Shown here: positions 47,841 to 56,107 of the stretch, in pieces
Layout of the letters: each line of letters begins with the position of its first letter
Numbering within the stretch: position 1 is the stretch's first letter
From: Streptomyces solicavernae
GTDB lineage: Bacteria > Actinomycetota > Actinomycetes > Streptomycetales > Streptomycetaceae
Length of the DNA: 64,000 nt
Assembly: GCF_029968095.1 (NCBI RefSeq)
Contig: NZ_JASCIR010000004.1
Coordinates: 124,001 to 188,000 of the forward strand
Reading direction: 5' to 3'
Made by a program: the position numbers and the translations under genes
Notes under the pieces: generated by a model
Database searches by the model: none
The model's input: only the letters and a program-made list of their open reading frames with translations
What the model was told of the DNA's origin: nothing

Positions 47841-47911
47841 GAAGTCTCCCGAGCATGAAGAGGGGCGGAGTGGAGGGGCCAAGTGGAGGGGGAAAGGTGT
47901 GCGGACAGTTC

Positions 47912-47982
47912 GTCAGGACTGGTCGTTGTCAGGACATTTCGTCAGGACATTTCGTCAGGACTGGTCGTCGTCAGGACAGTTC
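47912..47982. repeat. 13-bp tandem array x5
   Basis: GTCAGGACTGGTC (47912), GTCAGGACATTTC (47928 and 47941), GTCAGGACTGGTC (47954) and GTCAGGACAGTTC (47970), with 3-nt spacers GTT and GTC. The order A-B-B-A-C is nearly mirror-like. The last unit covers the cupin stop codon. Confidence 0.85.
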
Positions 47983-48507
47983 GTGGCGCAGCGGAGTGAG
48001 CTGCTCGATGTCGTAGCGGGCCCGCAGTTCCTGGATCGCCGCGGGGTCCGGTGATACGCCGGAGTCGAGCAGGGCGAGGAGCTCCTCGAAGTACCGCTCG
48101 TGATCCGGAGGCGGTGAGGCCTGGAAGAACATTCTGGCCGGTTCGCCCGTCGGATTGGCGAAGGCGTGCGGGCAGCCGGGCGGAACCACGATGACGGTTC
48201 CGGGAGTCGCCCGGACGACGCGGCGGCCGTCGAGCGCCCGCCACTGCCGCCAGTCGTCCCCGGTGCGGACGCGGGGCTCGAACGCCATCACGTCGAGCTC
48301 GCCCTCCAGGACGTAGAAGAGTTCCTCGCTGCGCGTGTGCAGGTGGGCGCCGACGTCGAAGCCGGGCGGTACGACGACCTCGAAGCTGGAGGTCACCTGG
48401 GAGTGCTCCCCGGTGACCTTGAACGTGACCTGCTGGGCGGTGGTGATCAGGGTCCGGCCCTGGCCGGGCGGCACGAGGAGTCCCGAACGGGCGAGGTGTG
48501 CGGTCAT
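47971..48507 (-). CDS. Cupin-domain protein, probable THN monooxygenase
   Basis: A 178-residue cupin: FDVGAHLHTRSEELFYVLEGELDV holds the His-x-His...Glu metal ligands of motif 1, and TVIVVPPGCPHAFANPTGEP the His of motif 2. In the S. coelicolor rppA locus the equivalent cupin oxidises tetrahydroxynaphthalene to flaviolin; the same job is inferred here from context. ATG 48507 overlaps the P450 stop. Confidence 0.85.
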   Translation of the reverse strand: MTAHLARSGLLVPPGQGRTLITTAQQVTFKVTGEHSQVTSSFEVVVPPGFDVGAHLHTRSEELFYVLEGELDVMAFEPRVRTGDDWRQWRALDGRRVVRATPGTVIVVPPGCPHAFANPTGEPARMFFQASPPPDHERYFEELLALLDSGVSPDPAAIQELRARYDIEQLTPLRHELS

Positions 48508-49721
48508 GACCAGGTCACCGGGAGACCTTCGGGCCCCCGGATGAGAGCTCCGGGACGCCAGCGCAACTCGTCCGGTTCGACGGCGAACCGCAACTCCGCG
48601 AACCGGTCGAGCAGCGCGTCCACCAGCAGTTCGGACTCCAGGCGGGCAAGGACGGCTCCGGGGCAGTAGTGGGGTCCGTACCCGAAGGAGACGTGCGGGT
48701 TGGGGCTGCGGTCGAGCCGCAGTTCGTCGGGGTCGGGGAAGACGTCCGCGTCGCGGTTGGCGGCGAGGTAGGAGACGTAGACCGCCTCGCCCGCGCGGAT
48801 GAGGTGGCCGGCGACGGTGACGTCTTCGAGGGCGATCCGGGAGAGGCCGACGGCGTTGCGGTGCGGGATGTAGCGCAGGAGTTCGTTGAGCGCCGACGGC
48901 CGCAACTCGGGTGTGGTGCGCAGCCGCTGAAGGAGGTCCGGCCGGGTGAGCAGGATGTAGACCATGTTGCCTACGTTGTTGGTGACCGCCTCGCCGCCGA
49001 TCTGGATGAGCAGGGCGAGGCCGGTGGCTTCCTCCTCGGTGACCTCTCCGCTCTCGACGGCTCCGACGAGGAGACCGATGACGGTGTCGCCGCCCGCGCC
49101 GCGCCCCTCGCGCAGCAGCCCGCCGAGGTAGGCCAGCATGTCCGCCTTGGCCCGCTCGCTGCGCCCCGCACCGTGGGCCGAGGAGAGGATCAGCGTGGTC
49201 CATTCGTGCACCGTCGACCGGTCGGCCTCCGGAACGCCCATCAGCTCGCACACGACGGCGAGCGGAAACGGCGCGAGCAGCCGCTCGGTCAGGTCCGCCG
49301 GCGGCCCGTCGCGCAGCATCCCGTCGACCAGCCCGTCGAGGATGTCCTGTGCCCGCGTACGGAGCCGCTCCACACCGCCGGCGGTGAAGGCCCCGGCGAC
49401 GGCGCGGCGCAGCCGGGTGTGGTCGGGCGGGTCCTCGAAGCCGACCGCGCCGGGGGCGGGGATGAAGTGGGGGGCCAGGCGGGTGACATCGTGCTCGACG
49501 ACCAGCTTGCGGCTGAACCGGGGGTCGTTGGTCACCATCCGCACGTCGTCGTAACGGCAGACCAGCCAGGCCCACCCGCTTCCGTTGGGGAGCTTGATAC
49601 GGGTCACCGGTCCCGCCTGCATCAGCTCGGCGAGGACGGGGTCGAAGTCGACCCCGTCCAGATGCAGTGCCGGCCAGTGCGTGACGGGTGGCTGCGCGGT
49701 GTCGGGGCCGTCCCTCAGCAT
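48504..49721 (-). CDS. Cytochrome P450, CYP158A-like (flaviolin coupling)
   Basis: A 405-residue P450. The haem ligand is Cys353 in FGYGPHYCPGAVLAR. The I-helix reads IQIGGEAVTNN, keeping the acid but with Ala in place of the usual Thr, as reported for CYP158A2. Neighbours rppA and the cupin indicate oxidative coupling of flaviolin into dark polymeric pigments. ATG 49721 follows GGAGG. Ends with ATGA overlap to the cupin. Confidence 0.9.
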   Translation of the reverse strand: MLRDGPDTAQPPVTHWPALHLDGVDFDPVLAELMQAGPVTRIKLPNGSGWAWLVCRYDDVRMVTNDPRFSRKLVVEHDVTRLAPHFIPAPGAVGFEDPPDHTRLRRAVAGAFTAGGVERLRTRAQDILDGLVDGMLRDGPPADLTERLLAPFPLAVVCELMGVPEADRSTVHEWTTLILSSAHGAGRSERAKADMLAYLGGLLREGRGAGGDTVIGLLVGAVESGEVTEEEATGLALLIQIGGEAVTNNVGNMVYILLTRPDLLQRLRTTPELRPSALNELLRYIPHRNAVGLSRIALEDVTVAGHLIRAGEAVYVSYLAANRDADVFPDPDELRLDRSPNPHVSFGYGPHYCPGAVLARLESELLVDALLDRFAELRFAVEPDELRWRPGALIRGPEGLPVTWS

Positions 49722-49768
49722 CGTTGTCGATTCCTCCGTGACGCGGTCTCTCGCCTGAGTGGTCTCGC

Positions 49769-50830
49769 CTAGGCGGCCTCTCGTCCCGTGCTCCAGTTGC
49801 CCAGTGCGACCTCGGCGGTGATCCCCGGGCCGAATCCCGCCAGGAGACCTCGCGCGGTGTCGTGGGTGCCGTTCTCGTCGAAGAGCCGGCGCAACGCGTC
49901 CAGGACGACGGCGCTCGCGATGTTGCCGTACTCGGTCAGTGTGGTCCGGCTGAAGCGGAATGCTTCGGATGCCACACCGAGGTACTTGCTCAGGTCGTCG
50001 AGGATCCGCGGCCCACCTGCGTGGATGATGTAGAAATCCAGGGCCGCGGCGTCCCAGCCATGCGCATGGGCCAGCTGTTTGAGCACCGGAGCAAGCGGCT
50101 CCATGGTGCCGGGAACGCGCCGGTCGAGCCGGAAGTGGAACCCGGTCGCCTTCACTTCGTACGCGATCCACTGCTCCGTACGGGGGATGATGTACGAGCC
50201 GTTGCGCCGCAGTTCGATGCCGGTGCCGCCGCGGCCGCGGACGGCTGCTGCGGCCACGCCGTCGCCGAAGAGGCCGTTCGAGAGGAGGTTGCCCACCTCC
50301 AGGTCGCTCGGCTGGTAGCACAGGGAGCAGAACTCGCAGGCGACGATCAGCGCGTTCGCCTCCGGGTACGCCGTGCAGAAGTCGTGCGCACGGTTCACCG
50401 CGGCCCCGCCCGCCGCGCATCCCAGCTGGGCGATGGGCAACTGCCGGGTGTCGGTGCGGAACCCCATCGTGTTGATCATCCACGCGGTCAGCGACGGCAT
50501 CATGAAGCCGGTGCAGGACACGTAGACGATCAGGTCGATGTCCTTCGGGCGCAGGTCCGCGTCGACCAGCGCCTGACGTACCACCTCCGGAACCCGTGCC
50601 TTGGCCTCGGCCTCGTAGACGGCGTTGCGCTGTTCGAAGCCGGGGTGCCTGAGGGTCTCCTCGATCGGGCGCACCACGTGCCGCTTCGCGACGCCGGTGT
50701 TCTCGATCAGCCGCAGGGCCAGGTCGAGCTGCGGATGGTCCGTGTGCACGGACCGGGCCAGGTCGAGGGTCTGCTCCATGGTGAGCACATGCTCGGGCAC
50801 GGACACCGTCGGTCTGCACAGAGTCGCCAC
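49769..50830 (-). CDS. rppA: 1,3,6,8-tetrahydroxynaphthalene synthase (type III PKS)
   Basis: Type III polyketide synthase that joins five malonyl-CoA into THN, precursor of flaviolin and HPQ melanin. The 353 residues place the catalytic triad at Cys138 (AQLGCAAGGA), His270 (YIIHAGGP) and Asn303 (EYGNIAS), exactly the published THN synthase numbering, and Cys106 (VSCTGF), which is needed for THN specificity, is present. GTG 50830 lies behind AAGGAG. First gene of the minus-strand operon rppA-P450-cupin. Confidence 0.95.
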   Translation of the reverse strand: MATLCRPTVSVPEHVLTMEQTLDLARSVHTDHPQLDLALRLIENTGVAKRHVVRPIEETLRHPGFEQRNAVYEAEAKARVPEVVRQALVDADLRPKDIDLIVYVSCTGFMMPSLTAWMINTMGFRTDTRQLPIAQLGCAAGGAAVNRAHDFCTAYPEANALIVACEFCSLCYQPSDLEVGNLLSNGLFGDGVAAAAVRGRGGTGIELRRNGSYIIPRTEQWIAYEVKATGFHFRLDRRVPGTMEPLAPVLKQLAHAHGWDAAALDFYIIHAGGPRILDDLSKYLGVASEAFRFSRTTLTEYGNIASAVVLDALRRLFDENGTHDTARGLLAGFGPGITAEVALGNWSTGREAA

Positions 50831-50990
50831 GGCGGCTCTCCTTCCTGTTCGGACACAGCCTCACGGACCCGTGCGCATTGCGCGCGCGGGACGGTTCCGC
50901 CGGTGACGCGGCCAATCCGGTGACGCTGGGCGCCGCGCGCGGCGGACCGGGGGCGAACGGGAAGGCATGGCGCAGCCCGCGCGCCCCACG

Positions 50991-51058
50991 GAATCGACCG
51001 CCGGGAGCGACCGCCGGAATCGACCGCCGGGAGCGACCCGGGAGCGACCGGGAGCGAC
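50991..51058. repeat. GGGAGCGACC-type tandem repeats
   Basis: Alternating units GAATCGACCGCC and GGGAGCGACCGCC, then shorter CCGGGAGCGAC units. They make up the rppA-proximal half of the divergent promoter region between rppA and the second P450 (426 bp in total). Confidence 0.8.
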
Positions 51059-51077
51059 AACAGAGCAGGCCGAGACA

Positions 51078-51230
51078 GACCGAGCCGGACCGAGCCGGAA
51101 CGAACAGACCGAGCCGGACCGAGCCGGACCGAACAGACCGAGCCCGGACCGAGCCGGACCGAACAGACCGAGCCAGACCGAGCCAGACCGAGCCAGGTCG
51201 AACAGACCGAGCCGGACCGAACAGACAGTG
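51078..51230. repeat. 10-bp tandem array, about 15 units
   Basis: Units GACCGAGCCG (10 bp) and GACCGAACA (9 bp) repeat without spacers; they are grouped as 10+10+9, giving a higher-order unit near 29 bp. The array ends 27 bp before the second P450 and so includes its leader. No unique spacers, thus not CRISPR. Confidence 0.92.
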
Positions 51231-51256
51231 CACACAGCGAAGCAGGGAGATGAAGC

Positions 51257-52501
51257 ATGACGTCAGAGCCGCGCGCTCCTTTCGGCCCCGGGACGGAACC
51301 GGCTTCGGACGAGACGGTCCACTGCTGGAGCCTCGACGACCTCCAGGGCCTCGACTTCGACCCCTTCCTGCACGACCGGCTGCGCGACGGGCGGGCCACC
51401 CGGGTCCAGCTGCCGTTCGGCGAGGGCAGCGCCTGGCTGATGGCGAGCTACGCCCACGTCAAGGCGGCGACGACCGACCCGCGCTTCAGCAGGGCGGAGC
51501 TGGTCGGGCGTACGGTCACCAGCTCCTCGCCGCACGCGATCGCCTCCCAGCAGGCGTCCCTCAACTACGCGGACCCGCCGCGCCTGAACGACATGCGCCG
51601 GGTGGTGGCGCGGGCGTTCACCGGCAAGAGCATGCACAAGCTCAGGCCCGCCGCGCAGCGCACCGCCGACGGCCTCCTCGACGCGATGGAGCGGCACGGC
51701 TCACCGGCCGACCTCGTGGAGCACCTGCACGGCCCCTTCCCGCTCGCGGCCGTCGCCGACCTGCTCGGCATGGACCAGGACATGCGCAAGGACATGACGT
51801 CCTGGGCGAACCTGATCATGACGCCAGGGCCGGCCCCCGAGCGGAGCAGCGACGCCCGGATGACGGTGCGCGAGTGCGTCGTCGACCTGCTCGCCCGGCG
51901 CCGCGAGGAGCCGCGCGACGACCTGGCCGGAGTCCTCGCCGCGGCCTCGGACGCCGGCGAGATCACGGAGCCTGAGGCCGTCTCCCTGGCCACCGCCATC
52001 CTGGTGAGCGGCGCCCACGCCGTACGCAACAACAGCGCCAACATGGTGTACGCCCTGCTCACCCACCCGCGGCAGCTGGAACGGCTGCGCGCCGAACCGG
52101 AGCTGATCCCGCAGGCCGTAGACGAGCTGCTGCGCTACATCCCGCACCGCAGCGGAGTGGGCCTGCCGCGGATCGCCACACAGGACGTCGAGATCGCCGG
52201 TGTCGTGGTCCGGGCCGGCGAGGCGGTCTACTCGTCGTACCTCGCGGCCAATCGCGACCCCGAGGCCTTCCCCGAGCCCGACGCACTGGACTTCGACCGG
52301 GGGCCCATCGCCCATATGGCCTTCGGGAACGGCCCGCACCACTGCGTGGGCTCGATGCTGGCCCGGATGGAGTCCGAGATCATCCTCGCCACCCTGCTCG
52401 ACCGCTACCCCACGCTCGCGCTCGCGGTGCCGCCCGAGCGGATCGAGTGGCAGACGGGTGGTCTGATCCGCGGCCCCAAAGCCCTGCCGGTGTCCTGGTG
52501 A
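51257..52501 (+). CDS. Second cytochrome P450, divergent from rppA
   Basis: A 414-residue P450 related to the CYP158A-like enzyme at 48504-49721 (shared ELLRYIPHR, VGLxRIA, AGEAVYxSYLAANRD blocks). The haem ligand is Cys363 in FGNGPHHCVGSMLAR. The I-helix reads VSGAHAVRNN: the position of the catalytic acid is His and that of Thr is Ala. ATG 51257 follows AGGGAGA. It may act on a flaviolin derivative or bind substrate differently; not determined. Confidence 0.88.
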   Translation: MTSEPRAPFGPGTEPASDETVHCWSLDDLQGLDFDPFLHDRLRDGRATRVQLPFGEGSAWLMASYAHVKAATTDPRFSRAELVGRTVTSSSPHAIASQQASLNYADPPRLNDMRRVVARAFTGKSMHKLRPAAQRTADGLLDAMERHGSPADLVEHLHGPFPLAAVADLLGMDQDMRKDMTSWANLIMTPGPAPERSSDARMTVRECVVDLLARRREEPRDDLAGVLAAASDAGEITEPEAVSLATAILVSGAHAVRNNSANMVYALLTHPRQLERLRAEPELIPQAVDELLRYIPHRSGVGLPRIATQDVEIAGVVVRAGEAVYSSYLAANRDPEAFPEPDALDFDRGPIAHMAFGNGPHHCVGSMLARMESEIILATLLDRYPTLALAVPPERIEWQTGGLIRGPKALPVSW

Positions 52502-52533
52502 TACACCGCCGCACCAGCAAGGCGGAGCGGCAC

Positions 52534-52728
52534 ATGATCAAGGTGGTCAGAGGCAGCCCGAACCACTTGGAACTGGCTGCGCTCACGGCGGTCTTCGTGG
52601 CGCTGGTACGTGGTTCCCACGCGTTGCGCGACCCGCTCCCGCGTTCCCGTCGCGCGGGGTGGGACCGCCAACCGCCGTACCTCCCTGCGCACTCCTGGCG
52701 TTCCCACGCGGTGTCCCCTCCCCGGTGA
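52534..52728 (+). CDS. accE: Acyl-CoA carboxylase epsilon subunit-like protein
   Basis: A 64-residue protein: MIKVVRGSPNHLELAALTAV at the N-terminus and GWDRQPPYLPAHSWRS near the end. These match the pattern of actinobacterial acyl-CoA carboxylase epsilon subunits (MIKVVRGNPTPEELAAL ... W ... SWR). Such subunits bind the carboxyltransferase beta subunit and raise malonyl- or methylmalonyl-CoA production. No alpha or beta subunit is nearby. ATG 52534 has GGAG six bases upstream; a GTG at 52498 overlapping the P450 stop is an alternative. Same operon as the P450. Confidence 0.75.
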   Translation: MIKVVRGSPNHLELAALTAVFVALVRGSHALRDPLPRSRRAGWDRQPPYLPAHSWRSHAVSPPR

Positions 52729-52730
52729 AA

Positions 52731-52805
52731 CCGCCTGCCCCGGAACGGCCTGCCCCGGAACGGCCTGCCCCGGAACCGCCTGCCCCATAACGGCCCGCCC
52801 CGGAA
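52731..52805. repeat. 15-bp tandem array x5
   Basis: CGGCCTGCCCCGGAA twice exactly and three times with one to three changes, running 52731-52805. It begins two bases after the accE stop. The remaining gap to 52920 holds an AT-rich promoter-like stretch (AAATATCCCTTTTTGTAGGG) near 52842-52861. Confidence 0.92.
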
Positions 52806-52920
52806 CCGCTCACACGGACGAGTCCGGTTCGACACTCCGGCAAATATCCCTTTTTGTAGGGTTATTGGCTTGTTCGTACCTGAACTTGCCATCGCCAGAT
52901 CATCGAGACCTGGAGGCGCT

Positions 52921-54753
52921 GTGCGGCCGGAGGGCTACGACTACGACACCCACAGCACACTCGCGGGGCCGCTCACCGAGCCGGCCGGTGGCAAGGGCGG
53001 CGGCTACCGGGTGCAGTACACCAAGCTCCTCTCCCGCGAGCCGCACCGAATACGCGCCGTCCTCCTGATGACGCTCGCCCCCGTCCTCACCGGCCTCCTG
53101 CTCGTCTACCTCGTCTGGCCGAGCCACTGGACGCAGCGCGAGGGCGGCGAGCGCTGGCTCGTCGGCCTCGATGTCACGATGCTCGTGGCGATCGGCCTGA
53201 TCGAGCTGTTCATGGTCGTCAACGTCGTCTCCATCGCCCACGCGACGCTGGTGGCGCGGGACCCGATACCCGTCACACCCGAGCCGGGCACCCGCGTCGC
53301 CTTCCTCACCACGTACGTCCCCGGCAAGGAACCCCTCGGCATGGTCCGCGCCACCCTTGAGGGCGCGACCCGAATACGCCACAGGGGGCCGCTCGACATA
53401 TGGCTCCTGGACGAGGGCGACGACGGCGCGGTGAAGGCGCTCTGCGCGGAACTCGGCGTCCGGCACTTCACCCGCAACGGGGTGCCCGAGTGGAACCGCG
53501 AGACGGGCGTCCACAAGGCCCGCACCAAGCACGGCAATTACAACGCCTGGCTCGCGATGCACGGCGGCGACTACGACTTCTTCGCCTCCGTGGACACCGA
53601 CCACGTACCGCTCCCCAACTTCCTCGAACGGATGATGGGTTACTTCCGGGACCCGGACGTCGCCTTCGTCGTCGGACCCCAGGTGTACGGGAACTACGAC
53701 ACCCCCGTCACCAAGGCCGCCGAGTCCCAGCAGTTCCTCTTCCACGCGCTGATCCAGCGCGCCGGCAACGCCTACCGCGCCCCCATGTTCGTCGGCACCA
53801 ACAACGCCGTACGCATAGCCGCCGTCAAGCAGGTCGGCGGGCTCTGCGACTCGATCACCGAGGACATGGCCACCGGCTTCGAGCTGCACCGCACCAGGAA
53901 CCCGCGCACCGGCCGGCACTGGCGCTCCGTGTACACCCCGGACGTCCTGGCCGTCGGGGAGGGCCCCGCCTCCTGGACCGACTTCTTCACCCAGCAGCTC
54001 CGCTGGTCGCGCGGCACGTACGAGACGGTCCTCAAGCAGTACTGGCGGGCGCCGTTCCGGATGCCTCCCGGACGGTTCTTCAACTACTCGCTGATGCTCG
54101 TCTACTACCCGATGACCGCCGTGAACTGGACGCTCGGCATCCTCAGTTGCTTCCTGTTCCTGGTTTTCGGGGCGTCCGGCACGCAGGTCGCCGCGTCGAT
54201 CTGGCTGATGCTCTACAGCGACGCCGCCGCGCTCCAGGTGGGCCTCTATCTGTGGAACCGGCGGCACAACGTCTCCCCGCACGAACCCGAGGGCTCCGGA
54301 GGCCTCGCCGGGATGGCGATGTCCGCGCTCTCCGCGCCGATCTACGCCAAGTCCCTGGGGGCCGCGGTCCTGCGCAGGCCCTGCAAGTTCGTCGTCACCC
54401 CCAAGGGCGACGACGCCAGCCCCGACCGGCTGCTGACCTTCCGCGTCCATCTGTCCTGGGCGACGCTGCTGGTCGTCTCGCTCGCCGCCTCGCTCCTCCT
54501 CGGCCACACCCACGCCGCGATGCGGACCTGGGCGGTCCTCGCCCTGGTGATCTCGCTCGCGCCGGTCAGCATCTGGGCGTTCGGAGAGTTCCGCGCGCGG
54601 CGGGCGGGCGCGACGGTGGCCGAGGCTGCCCCAGGGCCCGAACTGGTCAAGGCCGCCCCACCCGCACCGGAGGCCACCCCGACGACCCAGGCGGCCCCGG
54701 CGGCCCCCACGGCCACGACCAGAGTGTCGAGCGCGCCTTCGGGAGGGAGCTGA
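52921..54753 (+). CDS. Cellulose-synthase-like glycosyltransferase family 2
   Basis: A 610-residue processive membrane glycosyltransferase. Two N-terminal helices (about 46-66, 82-105) precede the GT2 domain with catalytic Asp164 (LLDEGDD), DTD at 225-227, TED at 313-315 and QQLRW at 358-362, the D,D,D,QxxRW set of cellulose and hyaluronan synthases. Four or more helices follow, then an Ala/Pro/Thr tail. GTG 52921 follows GGAGG. It resembles CslA, the tip-located beta-glucan synthase of Streptomyces, but no GlxA oxidase gene is adjacent. Confidence 0.88.
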   Translation: MRPEGYDYDTHSTLAGPLTEPAGGKGGGYRVQYTKLLSREPHRIRAVLLMTLAPVLTGLLLVYLVWPSHWTQREGGERWLVGLDVTMLVAIGLIELFMVVNVVSIAHATLVARDPIPVTPEPGTRVAFLTTYVPGKEPLGMVRATLEGATRIRHRGPLDIWLLDEGDDGAVKALCAELGVRHFTRNGVPEWNRETGVHKARTKHGNYNAWLAMHGGDYDFFASVDTDHVPLPNFLERMMGYFRDPDVAFVVGPQVYGNYDTPVTKAAESQQFLFHALIQRAGNAYRAPMFVGTNNAVRIAAVKQVGGLCDSITEDMATGFELHRTRNPRTGRHWRSVYTPDVLAVGEGPASWTDFFTQQLRWSRGTYETVLKQYWRAPFRMPPGRFFNYSLMLVYYPMTAVNWTLGILSCFLFLVFGASGTQVAASIWLMLYSDAAALQVGLYLWNRRHNVSPHEPEGSGGLAGMAMSALSAPIYAKSLGAAVLRRPCKFVVTPKGDDASPDRLLTFRVHLSWATLLVVSLAASLLLGHTHAAMRTWAVLALVISLAPVSIWAFGEFRARRAGATVAEAAPGPELVKAAPPAPEATPTTQAAPAAPTATTRVSSAPSGGS

Positions 54754-54754
54754 G

Positions 54755-54817
54755 CGGGCTGTGCCTTCGAGTGAACGGGCTGTGCCTTCGAGCGAACGGG
54801 CTATCCCTTCGAGTTGC
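54755..54817. repeat. 21-bp tandem array x3
   Basis: CGGGCTGTGCCTTCGAGTGA plus A, then the same with AGCGAA, then a diverged third copy that forms the end of the glucanase gene. Starts directly after the GT2 stop. Confidence 0.88.
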
Positions 54818-55862
54818 GCGCCAGGCTCAGCGCGTACTCCGGCCACCACTTGCCCGCCGGCGGGCCGCCCCGGCACTCGCCGTCGGACTCGCCGGGGCGC
54901 TTGATCCACAGGTAGGCGTCGACGAGCGGGTCGCCGGTCCTGGTGCCGGGCCGCTTGCCGAGGGCGCGGCCGGGCGGGTTGCACCAGGCCTCGTCGCCGC
55001 CGGGCATCGGGCCGTTGCCGTTGCGGCCGGTGTCCATCACGAAGTGCTTGCCGCCAAGGATCTTCGAGAGGTCCTTGCCGTACGCCTTCGTGGCCGCGTC
55101 GGTCTGGAAGTTGGAGACGTTCAGGGCGAAGCCGTCCGCGCGGTCGATGCCCGCCTTCCGCAGCGCCCGGGCGAGCTTGCCGCGGTCCTGGATCCAGGCG
55201 GAGTGCCCGGCGTCCAGGTAGACCTTGACGTTCGGCTGCTTCTTGAGGCGGTCGATCGCCTCGGACAGCAGCCGGTAGCGCTCCTCCTGGTACTCGGCCG
55301 GGGTGCAGCCGTCCACGACGTGCGGGATGGCGTCCGGCTCCAGGATCACCAGGGCCTTGCTGTCCTCGATGTTGTCGGCGAACGCGCCGATCCACTGCCG
55401 GTAGGCCTCCGCGCTCACGGCCCCGCCCCGCGAGTGCTGCCCGCAGTCGCGGTGCGGGATGTTGTACGCGACGAGGACGGCGGTGCGGTTCTCCTTCGCG
55501 GCGCCGCGGGTGGCCGCCTTGATCGTCGGACCCGGATCGTCGCCCGCGGGCCACGCCGCCATCGGCTGGCCGGCGATGCGGCGCAGCACCTCGGCGTCGG
55601 CGTCGCGGCCCTCCGCCCGCCAGGCCGCGACCTGCCGGGCGGCCGGGCTGTCCGGGTCCACCCAGAACTCGGACTGGCCGCCCGACGGCTTGGACGGGCC
55701 GCTCACGAGCGCCGCGTCCTCGGTCTGCGGGTCGTCCGACTCCGGGCTGCAGCCGAGGGCGAGCCCGAGCGCGGCGAGCGCGGCCCCGCCGCGCGCGAGC
55801 CGGCGGCGGCCCGGGCGGCCGCGGCGGCTGCGGTGGTCGGTGCGGGTGGTGTGGGCGGGCAT
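54801..55862 (-). CDS. Secreted or lipid-anchored GH6 glucanase
   Basis: A 353-residue family 6 glycoside hydrolase (endo- or exo-beta-1,4-glucanase). Signatures are LVAYNIPHRDCGQHSRGG and LVILEPDAIPHVVDGC, which contain the catalytic-region aspartates. The N-terminus is basic (GRRRLARGG) followed by AALAALGLALGCSPES: Tat-like or Sec signal with a weak lipobox (Ala rather than Leu at -3). It converges on the cellulose-synthase-like gene, echoing the cslA-cellulase pairing in other Streptomyces. Confidence 0.9.
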   Translation of the reverse strand: MPAHTTRTDHRSRRGRPGRRRLARGGAALAALGLALGCSPESDDPQTEDAALVSGPSKPSGGQSEFWVDPDSPAARQVAAWRAEGRDADAEVLRRIAGQPMAAWPAGDDPGPTIKAATRGAAKENRTAVLVAYNIPHRDCGQHSRGGAVSAEAYRQWIGAFADNIEDSKALVILEPDAIPHVVDGCTPAEYQEERYRLLSEAIDRLKKQPNVKVYLDAGHSAWIQDRGKLARALRKAGIDRADGFALNVSNFQTDAATKAYGKDLSKILGGKHFVMDTGRNGNGPMPGGDEAWCNPPGRALGKRPGTRTGDPLVDAYLWIKRPGESDGECRGGPPAGKWWPEYALSLARNSKG

Positions 55863-56107
55863 CCTGCCCCCTTGGGCAACGGCGCACGAAAGGACCGGGC
55901 AATCGTGGCATGACGGACATTCGCCCGCCGGGCTGCGACACCGCTCAGCACCAGGTCAGGGGGGAGGCGGTGGGCCGGGTGGAGGCGGTCCGGTCGGCCG
56001 TACGGGTCAGCGGGGCGGCCCCCCGGCACGGAGTCGGCCGTACGGGTCGCAGACCGTACTGCGAGACGGGGCTGACCGGCATGTGACCGCCCGGTAAGGT
56101 CAGGTGC

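Noticed and set aside
51078..51230. CRISPR-like array
   Set aside because: Units are 9-11 bp and contiguous, without unique spacers, and no cas genes are present.
52610..53068. Plus-strand frame encoding ACPGT repeats
   Set aside because: It results from translating the 15-bp array; no start site and overlaps accE and the GT2 gene in another frame.
45543..55862. Mobile element or prophage
   Set aside because: No integrase, transposase, attachment repeats or tRNA were seen; the block is accessory in content only.
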